Shown here: in pieces, positions 1 through 11,255 of the stretch
How positions within the stretch are numbered: the stretch's first letter is position 1
How the letters are laid out: each line of letters begins with the position of its first letter
Source of the DNA: Onchocerca lupi
Taxonomy: Eukaryota > Nematoda > Chromadorea > Rhabditida > Onchocercidae
DNA: 64,000 nt
Direction: 5' to 3'
Assembly (NCBI GenBank): GCA_028564675.1
Contig: JAOVVO010000025.1
Location: 211,241 to 275,240, forward strand
Made by a program: the position numbers and the translations under genes
The notes under the pieces: generated by a model
Told to the model about the DNA's origin: nothing
Database searches by the model: none
The model's input: the letters and a program-made list of their open reading frames with translations, nothing else

Positions 1-762
1 GAATATACACAGATTAAAATACGTATCATTTTTTTTCTTTTTTTTCTATATTGATTTGAAAAATAATATAATTTAATATTATAATATTTATTTTCTATTG
101 CATACATACATTCCTATTATAAATGAATTTCAAAATATCTATTGCGCTTTTCTCTGAGTTTCAGATTCAAAATTTCAGAAATGTCTGCAAATAATATTTT
201 TCAAATTTCAGAAATGCCTGTAAACAACACAAAAAATTTCAAAAGTATCAACAAATGATACTCGAAAATAACACATATTGAACGGTAAAAGATGTCATAC
301 ATCATTGTGATAAAAATTTTGAAAAAAAAAAAAAAAATGAACGAATCAATACCTAATTAAATTGACTTAACTTGTATATCGTGTTGCACCATTTCTGTTC
401 GTGAAGAATGTTATAATTTGCAATAGGTACAACAATAATTTATTTACAACATCACTAGCAGTTCAAATTTCAAAAGTACCGGCAAACAATACAAATGTTG
501 TAAATCACACTATTCTGTCATTCTAATTGATCAATTTTACTGAATAGTAGCTTCCGTACTTTACTTTTTACTCTTTTTTTTTCTTTCATTCTTTCAATTC
601 CAGGTCATATATACATACATGTATTATAACTACATAATTTTTTGATATTTAAAATAATATTGGATAGAAAGATTACTCATACAGAATTAGACAATAGAAT
701 CCAAAGTTTCAATCTTTTCATCATCATTATTTGCCAAATTGAAATAATATCAGAAATTTTTA
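1..762. other. AT-rich stretch, no gene seen
   Basis: This is AT-rich sequence with poly-T/poly-A runs. An open frame on the plus strand at 642-911 (89 codons) has low-complexity I/F-rich content and overlaps the more protein-like minus-strand fragment at 763-945, so I do not call it a gene. Nothing else is supported here. Confidence 0.5.
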
Positions 763-945
763 TTAAAAAAAGAATTTGCTCAATTCTCTCTTTGACAGAT
801 ATAAGGAGTAATCTGAGCAACTGTATCGATACCACGATTTTAAAACTAGTTCATCGTATATGCCTACGAAATTCTTTCGATTTTGATCTTGAATATCATT
901 TTGGCATTTAATTATTGGATCAATTGCAATCATCGCTAATGTTGC
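763..945 (-). pseudogene. Possible degenerate EF-hand fragment
   Basis: This is a minus-strand open segment directly after an acceptor-like TATATAG (AG at 946-947). It has an ATG at 931-933 and a TAA at 763-765, giving about 57 residues from the ATG. The end of the peptide resembles the helix-loop-helix of calbindin/secretagogin-type EF-hands (a KSWYRY helix start, a 12-residue loop ending in Glu, then ELSKFF). In that loop, position 1 is Cys instead of Asp and position 6 is Leu instead of Gly, so calcium binding is unlikely. No donor site follows and the frame ends in a T-run, so it could be the relic of a larger gene, a small terminal exon, or chance. It lies about 0.7 kb downstream of the POLR3C stop on the same strand. 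Confidence 0.22.
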
Positions 946-1639
946 CTATATATATGATCATGTAATTGATTGCAGTAGAATCCGTAGGTCCAGTAATGAT
1001 CATAAGTTTCATGTAAAATATATTGTCAAATAAAATTCGATTTGGCTTATAGCATAAAATTTACACATTATTGCATTACTATCAGCAATAATCTACCAAG
1101 CTAAGCTCTCGAATCCTTTAAACTATTACTATTACACAAATCGCGTAGTAATGATTCTTTCAGAAAAAATCCGAAACATTGCGCAATGCGTACTAAGCGA
1201 TACACAATCGTAGAGTATCGAAAAACAAACAATGATGGGAATGAGAACTAGAAGATAATCCGTGAAGATTTCTGATTAGATCAAAAATGTTTTGTTATAA
1301 TTGCAAATTTTATCGATACAAAAATTCATAATATATTTTATAAGAAATATGATAATCCGGACAACATTTCCAATAATATCAACTTCATGAACTTCATGAA
1401 TTTGTTTCAGCAGTATTCTTCATTTCTGAACAATCTTTTCTCATTCTTCATTTCTGAGGTAAGATAGGAAATAGCGACAAATAGCAAGAATGAGAATGGA
1501 AATAGAAATTATAATGTAAAACAACATCTCCTTAATTTTTCGATGTTTCCCATATCTTAATGACATTAAAATTCCTCTATATTTTAAATCCAATCGGATG
1601 ATCGGTCAGCATAACAAAGAAAATAATGTTTATGCACCC
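946..1639. other. 3' flank of POLR3C, no gene seen
   Basis: This is non-coding-looking AT-rich DNA downstream of the POLR3C stop, presumably 3' UTR plus intergenic sequence. I see no confident polyadenylation hexamer or open frame. Confidence 0.4.
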
Positions 1640-4600
1640 TCAGAGTCTTCGTCTTGCAAAATTCAAAAATAATGTATATAATAGTATATCATGGTCAATC
1701 TCAATTTCAGTACCTATCAGTGTAGTCTGACCCTTCCGATACTTTTCCAAAGTAGCACGATCACCTGGTGTTAAATACATTTCTTCTACTTCACTAATCT
1801 GAAAAAAGACATGAACTTTCATCATGTTTATCTTCATACCTATAATCAATGACTTCAAAAATTTCGGAAAAATCTTGGAAAAAGAAAACTGATGAGAAGC
1901 CAAAAGTTAAACCTGTTGTTTTTTCGTTTCATCATCGAGATTTTCATCCATTTCAATATTTGCTACAATAGTTTCCATTTTTAAATTTCGATCTATTAAA
2001 ACCCTGGAAATTATAATTCAATTATAAAATTTCAATTTCTTCATGTTTTTTTTTTTTTTTACTAGGAAGATAAAATAACGAAAAGAAATGAAGAAAGAGC
2101 AAAAGGAGGAAGAAAAATTAGCAAAATGAGGGATCTGAAATTAAATAGCAACTGAGAGAGTATTACTAACGAAGATGAGTAGTCCGTCTCTCTAAATTCT
2201 GTCTTGAAAATTTAAAAAAAATTGGTTTAATCTGAAGTTAAACAAAACTAAATTGTGCCGATAAAAGCAAGCATTTTTTCGCGCTCAAAGATATTTTACT
2301 TATAAAATTTGTAAGCATAATTTCATCATCAAATATGGAAATGAAATATATATATATATGTAACGAATTAGTTAGTATAGGCAGCTAATGACAAATAATA
2401 ATCTTAGATCCAACAAAACAAACTGATCATAATTGAAAGAAAAAATTTTTAACAAGTTTTCTGGATTTAAATGTGAATTTTGACTACCTAGTTCCGTAAA
2501 TACTACTCAATACTCATTGGAAGACAAAACTTTTATAGTTTAGCTTTGTTCTCGAAATCAAACTATATTCTAAAATTAACTGAACCACAGTTTTTATTTT
2601 TTTCTCCATATTTCTTTAAGTTCCTATTTTATACAATTATTTTTATTATACTATAAGTGTGCATCAGTTAATCAATTAATTAATTAAAAATGGTATAAAC
2701 ATACTTGTGCTCTCTAGTTTCATGACGCCTTCGTATAATTATATTTCTTAATACCTATAAATGTTTCATACATTTAAATTAATATTAATAAAGAATTTAC
2801 GAAATGTCCTCATGAGTATGGTATTATACGCATTTAATTATATGATATGACTAACATAACTTTTTTTTAAGGCAACGACAATCTGATGCAGAATCACTAC
2901 ATTTCATATCGAGTGACATATGACAATCTTAGGCAATCTAACTGCAATATTACAAGTGAAGCACTTAATTCTATTAGTTTTCAATGAATGTGAAAGAATC
3001 GACATATGTGATTTTAAAAATATACCTTACAAGTAAATAAATATAAATTATGAGCCACGACACTCAAATCAACATAATAAAGATAAATTGTTCGCGCTGG
3101 TGCAAAATCATTCGTCTTGGCCACATGCTGAAAAAAATAAAACAATTGTGTTAATGCATCAATTCTCCCTTCTTCGTTCTTTTTTTTTTTTTTTTTGTGA
3201 TATTACGGTAATAAAACCTCAAAAAATAGAGATTGAAGAATCTGAATAAATCATGGTTCATGACAAAAATGAGCCTATATTACTATGAAAAAAGTAAACA
3301 TAAAGTCGCAACCAGAAGAAAATGCATTAATTTATTCGACTCACAGAAACTCCTTTTGAATCTTTTTTCTTTTCTTTTTTAATGGCTTTTCTATCAAAAT
3401 TAAGAACTGGCAGCATAGTATGTTAAATAACTAAAGTTTTATGTTGAGAAGCACATATAAATATAAACACAAGGACCATTTCTTTTACATGTCAGCATCT
3501 TTATAACTTATATATTTTCATTAGTAATCATTTAATTATCTCATCAATCTCATCCACTGTATAAGGATCCTTTAGTTTAAATGATCGTAATGTGAATCTT
3601 ACATTAATGATTACTTAACAATTAAAATTAATGGATAATTGAAGAACATTGTAAATTCCCTCAACTGATTTAGATGCAAATCATAAAAATTCTAAAACAA
3701 TTTTTAATCGAGGAAATTTAAATATAATATATACCTTCATTAAAACAAATTCCTTCTCCAATAATTGATAACAGAGCTTACGTGCTTCCGTCGATGATAA
3801 CATGGCTAATTTTTCAACCTGTAATAATTTATGCTTAAATAACTTCTCTGTTTTGCAGCAATCCATATCTGCTGGATAAATAAGATTAAATGGGGAATGT
3901 TGTGAGCCTCTCCCACGTGAAATTCATAGCCAGTTGTATCTTTCCACTGCAAGATATATTAAAAAACGTGTAATGCCATTTATGATGATGCTTTTGTGCA
4001 ACTTTAAACATCTATACATATGTTTAACACCAACTCATGGAAACTTTAAATTACAAAGCTAAAACTCGATCATGTTCGATATGAAAATGCATCATTATCA
4101 AGGAATACAATGCATTGCGAAATTGCAAAAATGTTGACAAAATCACGCAAAATCCATAATTTCAAGTCGGCTAAATTTTCTCCACTTTCCTCTTCTGAAA
4201 ATTTCTCAGCCTACATCCGCAAAATTTTTTTCTTTCGAACTTTGTCCCAATTGGTAAAATATAAGGAAATACTCTCGATATTAAATAAAAAAAAGGAAAA
4301 TTGTTGCATTTTCTTTCATGTTGATTAGTCACGAAACTCACATGATCTTCTTCTAGGAAGCCCTTTTGCATAAGAAGTCGAAAAACGCGAACAGCTCGTA
4401 TATCCAATCTTTCTCGAATAGCTGATTCAATATGACGTTGGCAATGGGTAGCTATCGCTTTTTCAAAATCTATGATAATTATTATAATCTTTAAGATGAA
4501 TTTATTAGAAACAACATGGAAATATTAGTAGGAATAAAACAGTTCAATAAGAAGGATAAATTCCTTATAGGTTAAAACCGATGAAGACCTAAACATAGTT

Positions 4601-6848
4601 AGTTAAGACAAATCACGGCTTAGATAACTGATGAAAATAATCTTATCAACTTACCAACAACAAAAAGACCACCCGCACTCTCCCCAACTTTTCGTACAAT
4701 TCCACCACTTTCACAGAGCAGCCGTAATGCTATTTCAATATCATGTCTCTCTAAACTCATTTCATTTATATTTGCAGCTCGCACAACGTCATGAATCTGA
4801 AGAAACTTCATTTTTTTTTTTTAAATTTTATTTTAAACTTTATCATGTTGTGGAAGTTGTGCAGCACACAGCACACAAATTCCGCAATATGATAAAGTTA
4901 AAAAAAAAAAAGAAAAAAAAGCAGAATTAACTTACGGATATTGGGAAAGAAGCTGCGGCTGTCGAATCAGCCTTCATTTCACTAATTTTGAGCAAAATTT
5001 TCAAAGTTTTAACGCAGTTTTCGTGGACAGCATCACCAGATTCATATGCACTAACAACCATTTCATCACGTAAATATCGCTCAAAACGCATATAATTCAA
5101 ACCCCAATAAATATCAAAGTCCGGATCTTCTCTTTCGTTGCTCACATTTTTCCGCTTTCGAGATTTAAGATCAACTGCAAATTGATTTAAACGAATTCCA
5201 TTTTACACTTTTGGTAATGGTCTTCCTTCTTAAATGCTCTAATCTAGCAGATGGAAAACGAAAATTTTCAGCTTATCACGGAATAGTGACAGAAAATAAG
5301 ACTTGACATCTAAAGATGCATTACTGTTTGTAAAAGATTGCCAACATAATTGATAGAGAGAGAGAGAGAGGGAAAAAAGGAAATTCGAATTGTCATGCTC
5401 TTATGTGGCTCTCGAATTCGAAAATGAAAGTTCCTAAATCATGGCTTAAAATATATAAGTTCTGTACTAACAGGACGCTTAGCACAATTCTTCAAGCAGA
5501 TCAACTTGGAAAAACTTACCAGTGGTTTCTTGCTTCTTTGCATCCAATATCACACCTGGCATAATAAATGGATCTGGATGCTTCTCAAAAATAGGACACC
5601 CACAAAAATTATTCTCAACCCTAGGATATCGCATAACAAACTGCGTTTCAGCAAGCCGAGCAAAGACTGTTTTTACCTGGAACAATCAAATGTTAAATGA
5701 AAATTGGAATTGAGTAATTCATCCAAACGGAACCATCACAGGATGTATTAAAAAGGAAATAATCAATCCTGAAATCATTTTTTTTAAAAAACTCATACAT
5801 GCAATAACGACCAAGTGATTTACGAATGCTTATAGGATCCAAAAATATAAACTAAACTCATCATGAATAATTAATTGTTCCATCTTATTTTGATTCCGAA
5901 ATTCTCGAAATTTTCTTGGTCATAATTAACATTAAAAAATTCGTTTCGTGACTTTGAATTTTTCATTTTTACTTGAATTTTTTTCATTTCATTGTCTGTA
6001 AAAATGACATCTGAATACATCTAAATATTAGAATATTCACTGCAATGCAATGCATTGTTTCCTAATAAAGTATCTTACGATGAATACAACGGAATGGCAT
6101 TCGAAAAAGGCTCATTTAATTATAGCGTGTTATGAAGTGGAAATTGAAATACCTCATTATTCGAAACTTCTAATCTAGCAGCAACACGTCTGATACACGA
6201 TGAACATGTCAATCGTCCTTGACTGACAATTTCTTCGCATATTGCTTCCGCTATTTCACCATACAAAGTTTTGGCAACAAATGAACATCTAGCTGATCGT
6301 ACTAGACGTAGAATGTCAATAGCTTGTGCAGAATAAATTATACGCTGACGTTCATCCTGAGCAAATTGTAAGATTCCATGTTGTTCCAAAATTATCATTG
6401 CTCGTCTTATCTGTAATCAATTTACACACTTTTCAGACTGTATAAATCCACTCAAAAAATCTTTTCAAAAAAGTTGCTAGATTATTTCTACTAACAGTTT
6501 TTCATTTCTCAGCAGGTTTACTTCTATCATAAAAGCTCTTATAATAAAATGCATTTATTCAAATTAAATATAATCTATGGACATGCGATTTATTCATGAA
6601 CAAATTATATAATTTATCCATTTCTAAATAATCTCACAACCAATTTCTCTTTGTCCGCAAATCTCACCAAAAGATTATAAAAAATCCAATATTTGAATCA
6701 TTCAAGATGTTCCAGTAATAAATTAATAAAATATTTGAAGTCCAATACTTTTCATAAACCTACTTTATTCAAAATGTCACCGGATTTCTGCAAGTCTAGG
6801 TAATGGTATCTTCGTAAAGCGAAACTAGCTCTCCCTCTGAAGACCACC

Positions 6849-6879
<31 letters not shown>

Positions 6880-7076
6880 GATTAAAAATAAATCACAGAT
6901 TAATCCATAACTTCATAAGAACTAACTTCTGAAACTCTGAACTGGTTTCGTAATCTCTGAAATATAATCGGTAATGGTACGGCTTCGCTTAGCAACACCT
7001 TTCCAACAACAGCTGCTATCGGACCAAAGTGATCTTCCAAAATCTCGACGCATGCATCAATCTCTATGGAGCTCAT
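1640..7076 (-). CDS. POLR3C: DNA-directed RNA polymerase III subunit RPC3 (POLR3C)
   Basis: This is a subunit of the RPC3/RPC6/RPC7 subcomplex of RNA polymerase III, needed in the nucleus for promoter opening and initiation at tRNA, 5S and other small-RNA genes. Eleven exons join without a phase error: 7076-6927, 6410-6153, 5676-5520, 5174-4936, 4796-4655, 4469-4342, 3818-3735, 3127-3026, 2754-2705, 2003-1913, 1798-1640, giving 519 aa (human about 534). It is collinear with vertebrate RPC3 from the N-terminal winged helix (EDHFGPIAAVVGKVLL) through AKTLYG, ARLAETQFV, FRLLMQKGFLEEDH and STEARKLCYQLL to the C-terminal coiled region. The 50-nt exon 9 was found by homology (RRRHETREH matches the human ERRQFETKEN region) and is needed to keep frame. 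The start at 7076 matches the family N-terminus. An in-frame ATG at 7115 lies before a CTTTCCAG acceptor and is probably removed by trans-splicing. Confidence 0.95.
5354..5370. repeat. GA dinucleotide microsatellite
   Basis: This is a short AG run within POLR3C intron 3 (between the exons at 5520-5676 and 4936-5174). Confidence 0.85.
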
Positions 7077-7477
7077 CTTGTCAAAACCCTGGTATGACAC
7101 ACTGGAAAGTTTCAAGATTTTTTGACCAGAAGTTATCTGAGATATAATTCACACGAATTCATTTTTTAATCAAGCCAGCTACATTAGTTACTCGAAAACA
7201 TCCATATCAAAATCACAATAGTATGCCATTAGGCAGAGTGGCCATTTATGTCAACAAGAAAGTGAATTAATGATTTTTATATATAATTTTATTCCAATAA
7301 AAATAAATCCTGATTTCCAGTATTCAAAAAAACATTAGAATAGTTACAGCATACAAGTTACAACACAGCTTGCTATTATTAAATCCAAATAGTATAAGCG
7401 CTACTATGAACAGTAAATATCTCATATATTATCACAACATATAAACATTTCATTGATTTCAATACATTTTCGAGAAT
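7077..7477 (-). other. Short intergenic spacer, MRPL36 to POLR3C
   Basis: About 400 bp separate the MRPL36 stop from the POLR3C start on the same strand. A CTTTCCAG acceptor-like site sits about 25 nt upstream of the POLR3C ATG with no obvious cis exon before it, which fits trans-splicing of a downstream operon gene. The rest is AT-rich 3' UTR/spacer. Confidence 0.5.
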
Positions 7478-8047
7478 TCACCACAACAATTTCACATTAA
7501 ACGGTTCCTTTTGGTGATGTTTCGCGTATTCTGTACACTGAACTTCCCAACGACCATCTACTCGAATAAAGTAGCAGTATGAACAACGAAGTTTCAGCTG
7601 TTGTCGGACCTAAAACAAAGTTGTAACTAATTTTGCTACTTTATGTATGTTACTATTTGGAGTCATTTATATCAGCTTAAAATTTAATACTAGAATGGAT
7701 TTTAGGATTTGTGTAATCAAACAAATGAATATGCCGAATTTAACAGAAATTTAAATCAGAAAATAAAATACTGTTTTTTCAGTCAGTTATTTCATCCAAT
7801 TCCACAAGAAAATTTGTTGATATAGAAACACACTGCAAATATTAGTGTATTAAATCTCAAATTTCATGCATACTTATAAGCTCTCAGCGATGTATAAAAC
7901 TCTTCGCTGTTAGATTTAAACTTCACGAAAACAGACCTTGAAATTTGCCCGACTTTCAAACACTCTACTTTCTGGATTCAGTAAACTACGCAATAATGTT
8001 TGGCAACTTCGACATCCTGCACCAACGATACGACTAGACGATAACAT
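7478..8047 (-). CDS. MRPL36: Mitochondrial ribosomal protein L36 (bL36m)
   Basis: This is a small zinc-ribbon protein of the mitochondrial large ribosomal subunit. It has two exons, 8047-7937 (37 codons) and 7609-7478 (43 codons plus TGA), joined in phase 0 to give 80 aa. The C-terminal half carries the L36 signature: a basic KLRC start, C46-x2-C49, twelve residues containing VDGRW, C62, five residues, H68, i.e. the CX2C-X12-C-X5-H zinc site of bacterial L36, all four ligands intact. The first 35 or so residues lack acidic residues early on and contain Arg and Ser, as expected for a mitochondrial presequence. A TTTTTGCAG acceptor ends 10 nt before the ATG, suggesting a spliced or trans-spliced 5' UTR. 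It lies upstream of POLR3C in the same orientation. Confidence 0.93.
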
Positions 8048-8680
8048 TACTAGAGTCCTGCAAAAAAAAGAAAAAAAAAAGAAAGAATTCGATTTCGTAA
8101 CAATGATCGTACATTTATGTCGACGAATAATTCACAGGAAGAGAAAAATGTTTATAAAAAAATTTCTATTCAAGATCTTCCAAAGAACCATATAATATCC
8201 TCTTTTCTTAATTCTTTACAAATAAAAATAATGACTCGCTTAACGAAGTGTTGATTACCTAAATACACTCGCAAAAACAGCTCATTAAGTCGAAAATTAA
8301 TCTTCGCGCTATCTTTTAATATTATTTTGCATTAAAAAATAATCTTTTTGTCGGAGAAATTGTCTCCGTAATTTTCTTCGTTCACAAGACACTTTTCTTT
8401 TTTCCTATAATCTCGGAATTAAAAACTGAAATCCGAAATTGAGGTGGAAAATTAAGGCCGAAATAAAAAGTGTCATATAGATTAGAATTAAACGTTAAAA
8501 ATCGAAAATGAAAAAAAAAAATCGCCAAAATGAATATACGAAGAATCTTCCACAATTATGGTGTGAAAGAAATCGTTCGCAAATAGTAAAGAGTTGCAGA
8601 AAATATTTTTGGTCTCGAAGCGAAAATTCGATACGCGTTGCAGAGGAAAGTTGAAGAACTGGGTCTTGAAGTGAAAATTT
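8048..8680. promoter_or_regulatory. Divergent promoter region, MRPL36 / CDV3
   Basis: This is the intergenic segment between the minus-strand MRPL36 start and the first likely transcribed block of the plus-strand CDV3 gene. It contains no convincing open frame: the two overlapping minus-strand frames at 8488-8694 are F-rich and shadow each other. It is inferred to hold promoters for both directions. I recognise no specific core element. Confidence 0.4.
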
Positions 8681-8895
8681 TTGCACCTACGCAATTATGT
8701 GCGCTATCCGACGGTGAGTACGGTAGTTAAGGTGTGTGTGTGTCGCATGAGGATGGTCTGGGAGTGCTACGTGACTTTCGTCTCTTTTTGCCTATCAGCT
8801 AGACGTCAATTAAGCCATTTCAAAAGCATCCACAACGTGAAGTCAGTTGCGATATCGCACAGCGATACGATCATCGTACCGAGCCGCAACTTCTG
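8681..8895 (+). other. Probable non-coding first exon of CDV3
   Basis: This block is richer in GC than its surroundings and ends at a strong donor, CTTCTG|GTAAGT (GT at 8896). The next convincing plus-strand acceptor in front of a start codon is TTACAG immediately before the CDV3 ATG at 11256, so this could be a 5' UTR exon joined over a 2.36-kb intron. The open frame inside it (72 codons from 8681) is not recognisable as a protein. Alternatively CDV3 is trans-spliced and this exon belongs to an unrelated transcript. Confidence 0.35.
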
Positions 8896-9121
8896 GTAAG
8901 TTCGACAAAATTTCCCGAAAGGCTTTCCTGTTCGTTGATTTGCTTTATTTGATCTTAATATCAATCATTACAGTTAGTTCGTGGTGATGGTAGGATGTAA
9001 TGAGCGCGCAGTTAAAACGTACTGCTCGCCCTCTAAAAGTATACGTCATTCTCCATGTGGAACGTGTCTATATGTTAATTCGTCTAGAATGACGAATTTT
9101 CATGATAAAAGTGCTTTATAG

Positions 9122-9339
9122 CACCATGAATCTGAAATGTATGATTCACCTGGGCTTAGAGGAGAACTAACATATTCAAGAAATGCAAGTAAAAAAAGAG
9201 ATAAAATGGGTACGAAACAGAATTATACAACTGTTGGTACTTTTTTGGTAGGTGGTGAGAGTTGCAGAGTTTGTATAGGAAGCAAAGAAATGAAAATGGG
9301 ACATTCAGTCATGGTAAATCATGGAAAATATAGATGCGT
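9122..9339 (+). CDS. Candidate orphan exon, function unknown
   Basis: This plus-strand segment is open throughout, begins right after TTTATAG (AG at 9120-9121) and ends at TGCGT|GTAAGG (GT at 9340). It encodes about 72 residues, with an internal ATG at 9137. The composition is protein-like (mixed charges, Gly, Cys; contains GGESCRVCIG and NHGKYRC) rather than low-complexity. Its end phase (2) does not continue into the CDV3 reading frame, so it is not an upstream coding exon of CDV3 as modelled. It could be a cassette in the CDV3 5' UTR, part of an unmodelled gene, or chance. I do not recognise a domain. Confidence 0.25.
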
Positions 9340-9532
9340 GTAAGGAGGAATGATGACGAAGTCAGTAGAGGATAGAGATAAATCTCATAATATTGGGTCA
9401 CGTGAAATCATCGAGATTTTTATAACTTTCAAAATCATGTAGTCATCATTATCGACCGAAAGACCGTCAGAGTATTTTTGAGATAAATCAATAATTAGGA
9501 TTAGAGGTAACAGATTTCATAATGCATATCTG

Positions 9533-9733
9533 TTAAAAATAAAATGAAGCTCGAATATTTTGAACAGAAAGCGGAGGGAACTGATGGATTTTATCTATGC
9601 ATGATTCACAAGCTATGTATGTGATATCGGACGAATAGTATTTGTCCTTGTCCATTATTCCGAGTTGAAGCTTTAATTTCAAACTCTCATTCTTCAGTGG
9701 AGCCATCATTGCAACTTGTGTTAATTTATCCAT
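9533..9733 (-). CDS. Small hypothetical ORF
   Basis: This is a 66-codon minus-strand frame with ATG at 9731-9733 and TAA at 9533-9535. A CCACAG acceptor-like site lies about 8 nt before the ATG, compatible with a trans-spliced single-exon gene. The peptide is balanced in composition and contains ITYIACESCIDKIHQF, which loosely recalls a Cys-pair zinc-binding motif, but one pair alone supports no family. It may be a chance frame. Confidence 0.22.
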   Translation of the reverse strand: MDKLTQVAMMAPLKNESLKLKLQLGIMDKDKYYSSDITYIACESCIDKIHQFPPLSVQNIRASFYF

Positions 9734-11255
9734 TATTTCTCCTGTGGTTGAGCTTTGATTCTTAATTAATTTGGATTATAGAAAATTATGAGCGAAATCT
9801 AGTCCATTAATTATTTCTTTTTAGCGAAATAATAATAAACGTTATAATTCATTCCAAAATATACCACACCCGTCTTGTTTGTCATGTATGTTAGGGAGTG
9901 GTTTTACGATTATCTGAAATGAATGGATTGATTCCGTAATTTTTTGAATTTGAATGATATAATCAACAAAAATTTTGTCTTCTAATTTTTACTGCCGAAA
10001 ATTTCACATTTAAAGTATTAAATACAAATTGTTTTTGCAAATATGTGTTTTCTTTATCCTTAAATTTACGTATGGAGAAATTAGCCCATAAATCACTAGC
10101 GTATTGGTAGTATCCGGAAATTCAGCAGCGTAGTTGAGGTATATGAGATAGGTTATATAGATAGATAGATGCAGTCTGTGATGTTTGTCCATGGTTTGGT
10201 TTTTTTCGATTAATTTTATTTTTATAAATCTTACTTTATGGTGATCATTCCAGTTTTCTGATTGTTTTGAATACTCGAGAATGTAGATGTTTGTATCCGC
10301 TAGGTATTATATCTTGGTATTTTTGTTTTTTAGAATTATTTTGTGTTTCAGGTGATATCATAACATACGAATCATCTGTGTTGATTGTTGATATTATCCG
10401 CCTACCAATTTATCAATAGCCAGTTATTTGGAGTGCTAAAGTGGACCTTAGCCATCTTCTCTGATGTATTTTTGTTGCTGATTTGCAAAGAAAAAAAAAG
10501 TTTCTTTTTTGGAATTCGCAACAATCCAATCATAACGACACTGGATTTTCATATATATTATCAAACGATCTATTCTACGGTTCGATAAATAATTATAAAG
10601 TAAGTAAAGTAATAGGATTTTTTTTGCAAAGTAATAGGATAAGCATCTGTATCTCAAAATATCTTTTCTTCAATCTTATATTGTCTGTCATGTGGTTGGA
10701 TATGAAATGATAATGGTAATAAAACGGTGAAGCACGATCTGAAAAAAGGAAGGGAGGCTAGGCATATTTGGCTATGTAGAAAGAAGTGGATAACACAAGG
10801 AGTATTATCTGGCAAAGCCAAGTAGTTCTGGCTTATAAATATGCTTTGGCTAAGGTGGCAAAGTTTTATGATAGCATATGATGAGGTAAATTGAAATAAT
10901 TGTTCGATGATATAGTAGGGATGGCATGATATCACGGTGTAAAATTATGCTAATTCTTTGTTTCATTATTGATTTTCATTGTTTGCTTTGGATTTGGATT
11001 CGAACACTCCTCGCATTTATACCTTATTTTTTTCGGAACTGTGTTCTTATTTCCAATTCATGACTGTAATGCCGCTAAAATTGGCAGTTGTCTTAGATAA
11101 TGCTTTTAGATAACAAAACTGTAAATAAAGAATGAAATAATTGGAAATTTGTGAAAAATGATTCGACAAATTTGTATATATGTATGTGTGAGAATCTAGT
11201 GTGAACACTTGTGTTTAAATCGATTTTATATAATATTAGTTGTATGAAATTACAG

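Larger units (their letters stand above)
8896..11255. other. Long upstream intron or intergenic region before CDV3
   Basis: This 2.36-kb AT-rich stretch contains two short coding-like segments, listed separately at 9122-9339 (plus) and 9533-9733 (minus). The frames at 10010-10192, 10385-10710 and 10654-10935 overlap on opposite strands and look like chance. No repeat family is obvious. Confidence 0.4.

Noticed and set aside
2003..3026. Direct splice of POLR3C exon 8 to exon 10 using a second AG (TTTTAATAG)
   Set aside because: It is possible in frame, but it skips the first AG and loses a conserved block. The 50-nt exon at 2705-2754 explains phase and homology better.
6764..6838. Open segment in POLR3C intron 1 (GRASFALRRYHYLDLQKSGD) after a CTTCAG
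   Set aside because: Exon 1 joins exon 2 directly in phase and matches RPC3 without a gap. The segment would enter out of phase, with a stop in the required frame. I could not identify it as a known small RNA either.
7077..7115. Upstream in-frame ATG giving a 13-residue longer POLR3C
   Set aside because: It is separated from the family-like N-terminus by a strong acceptor, and the extra residues have no counterpart in RPC3.
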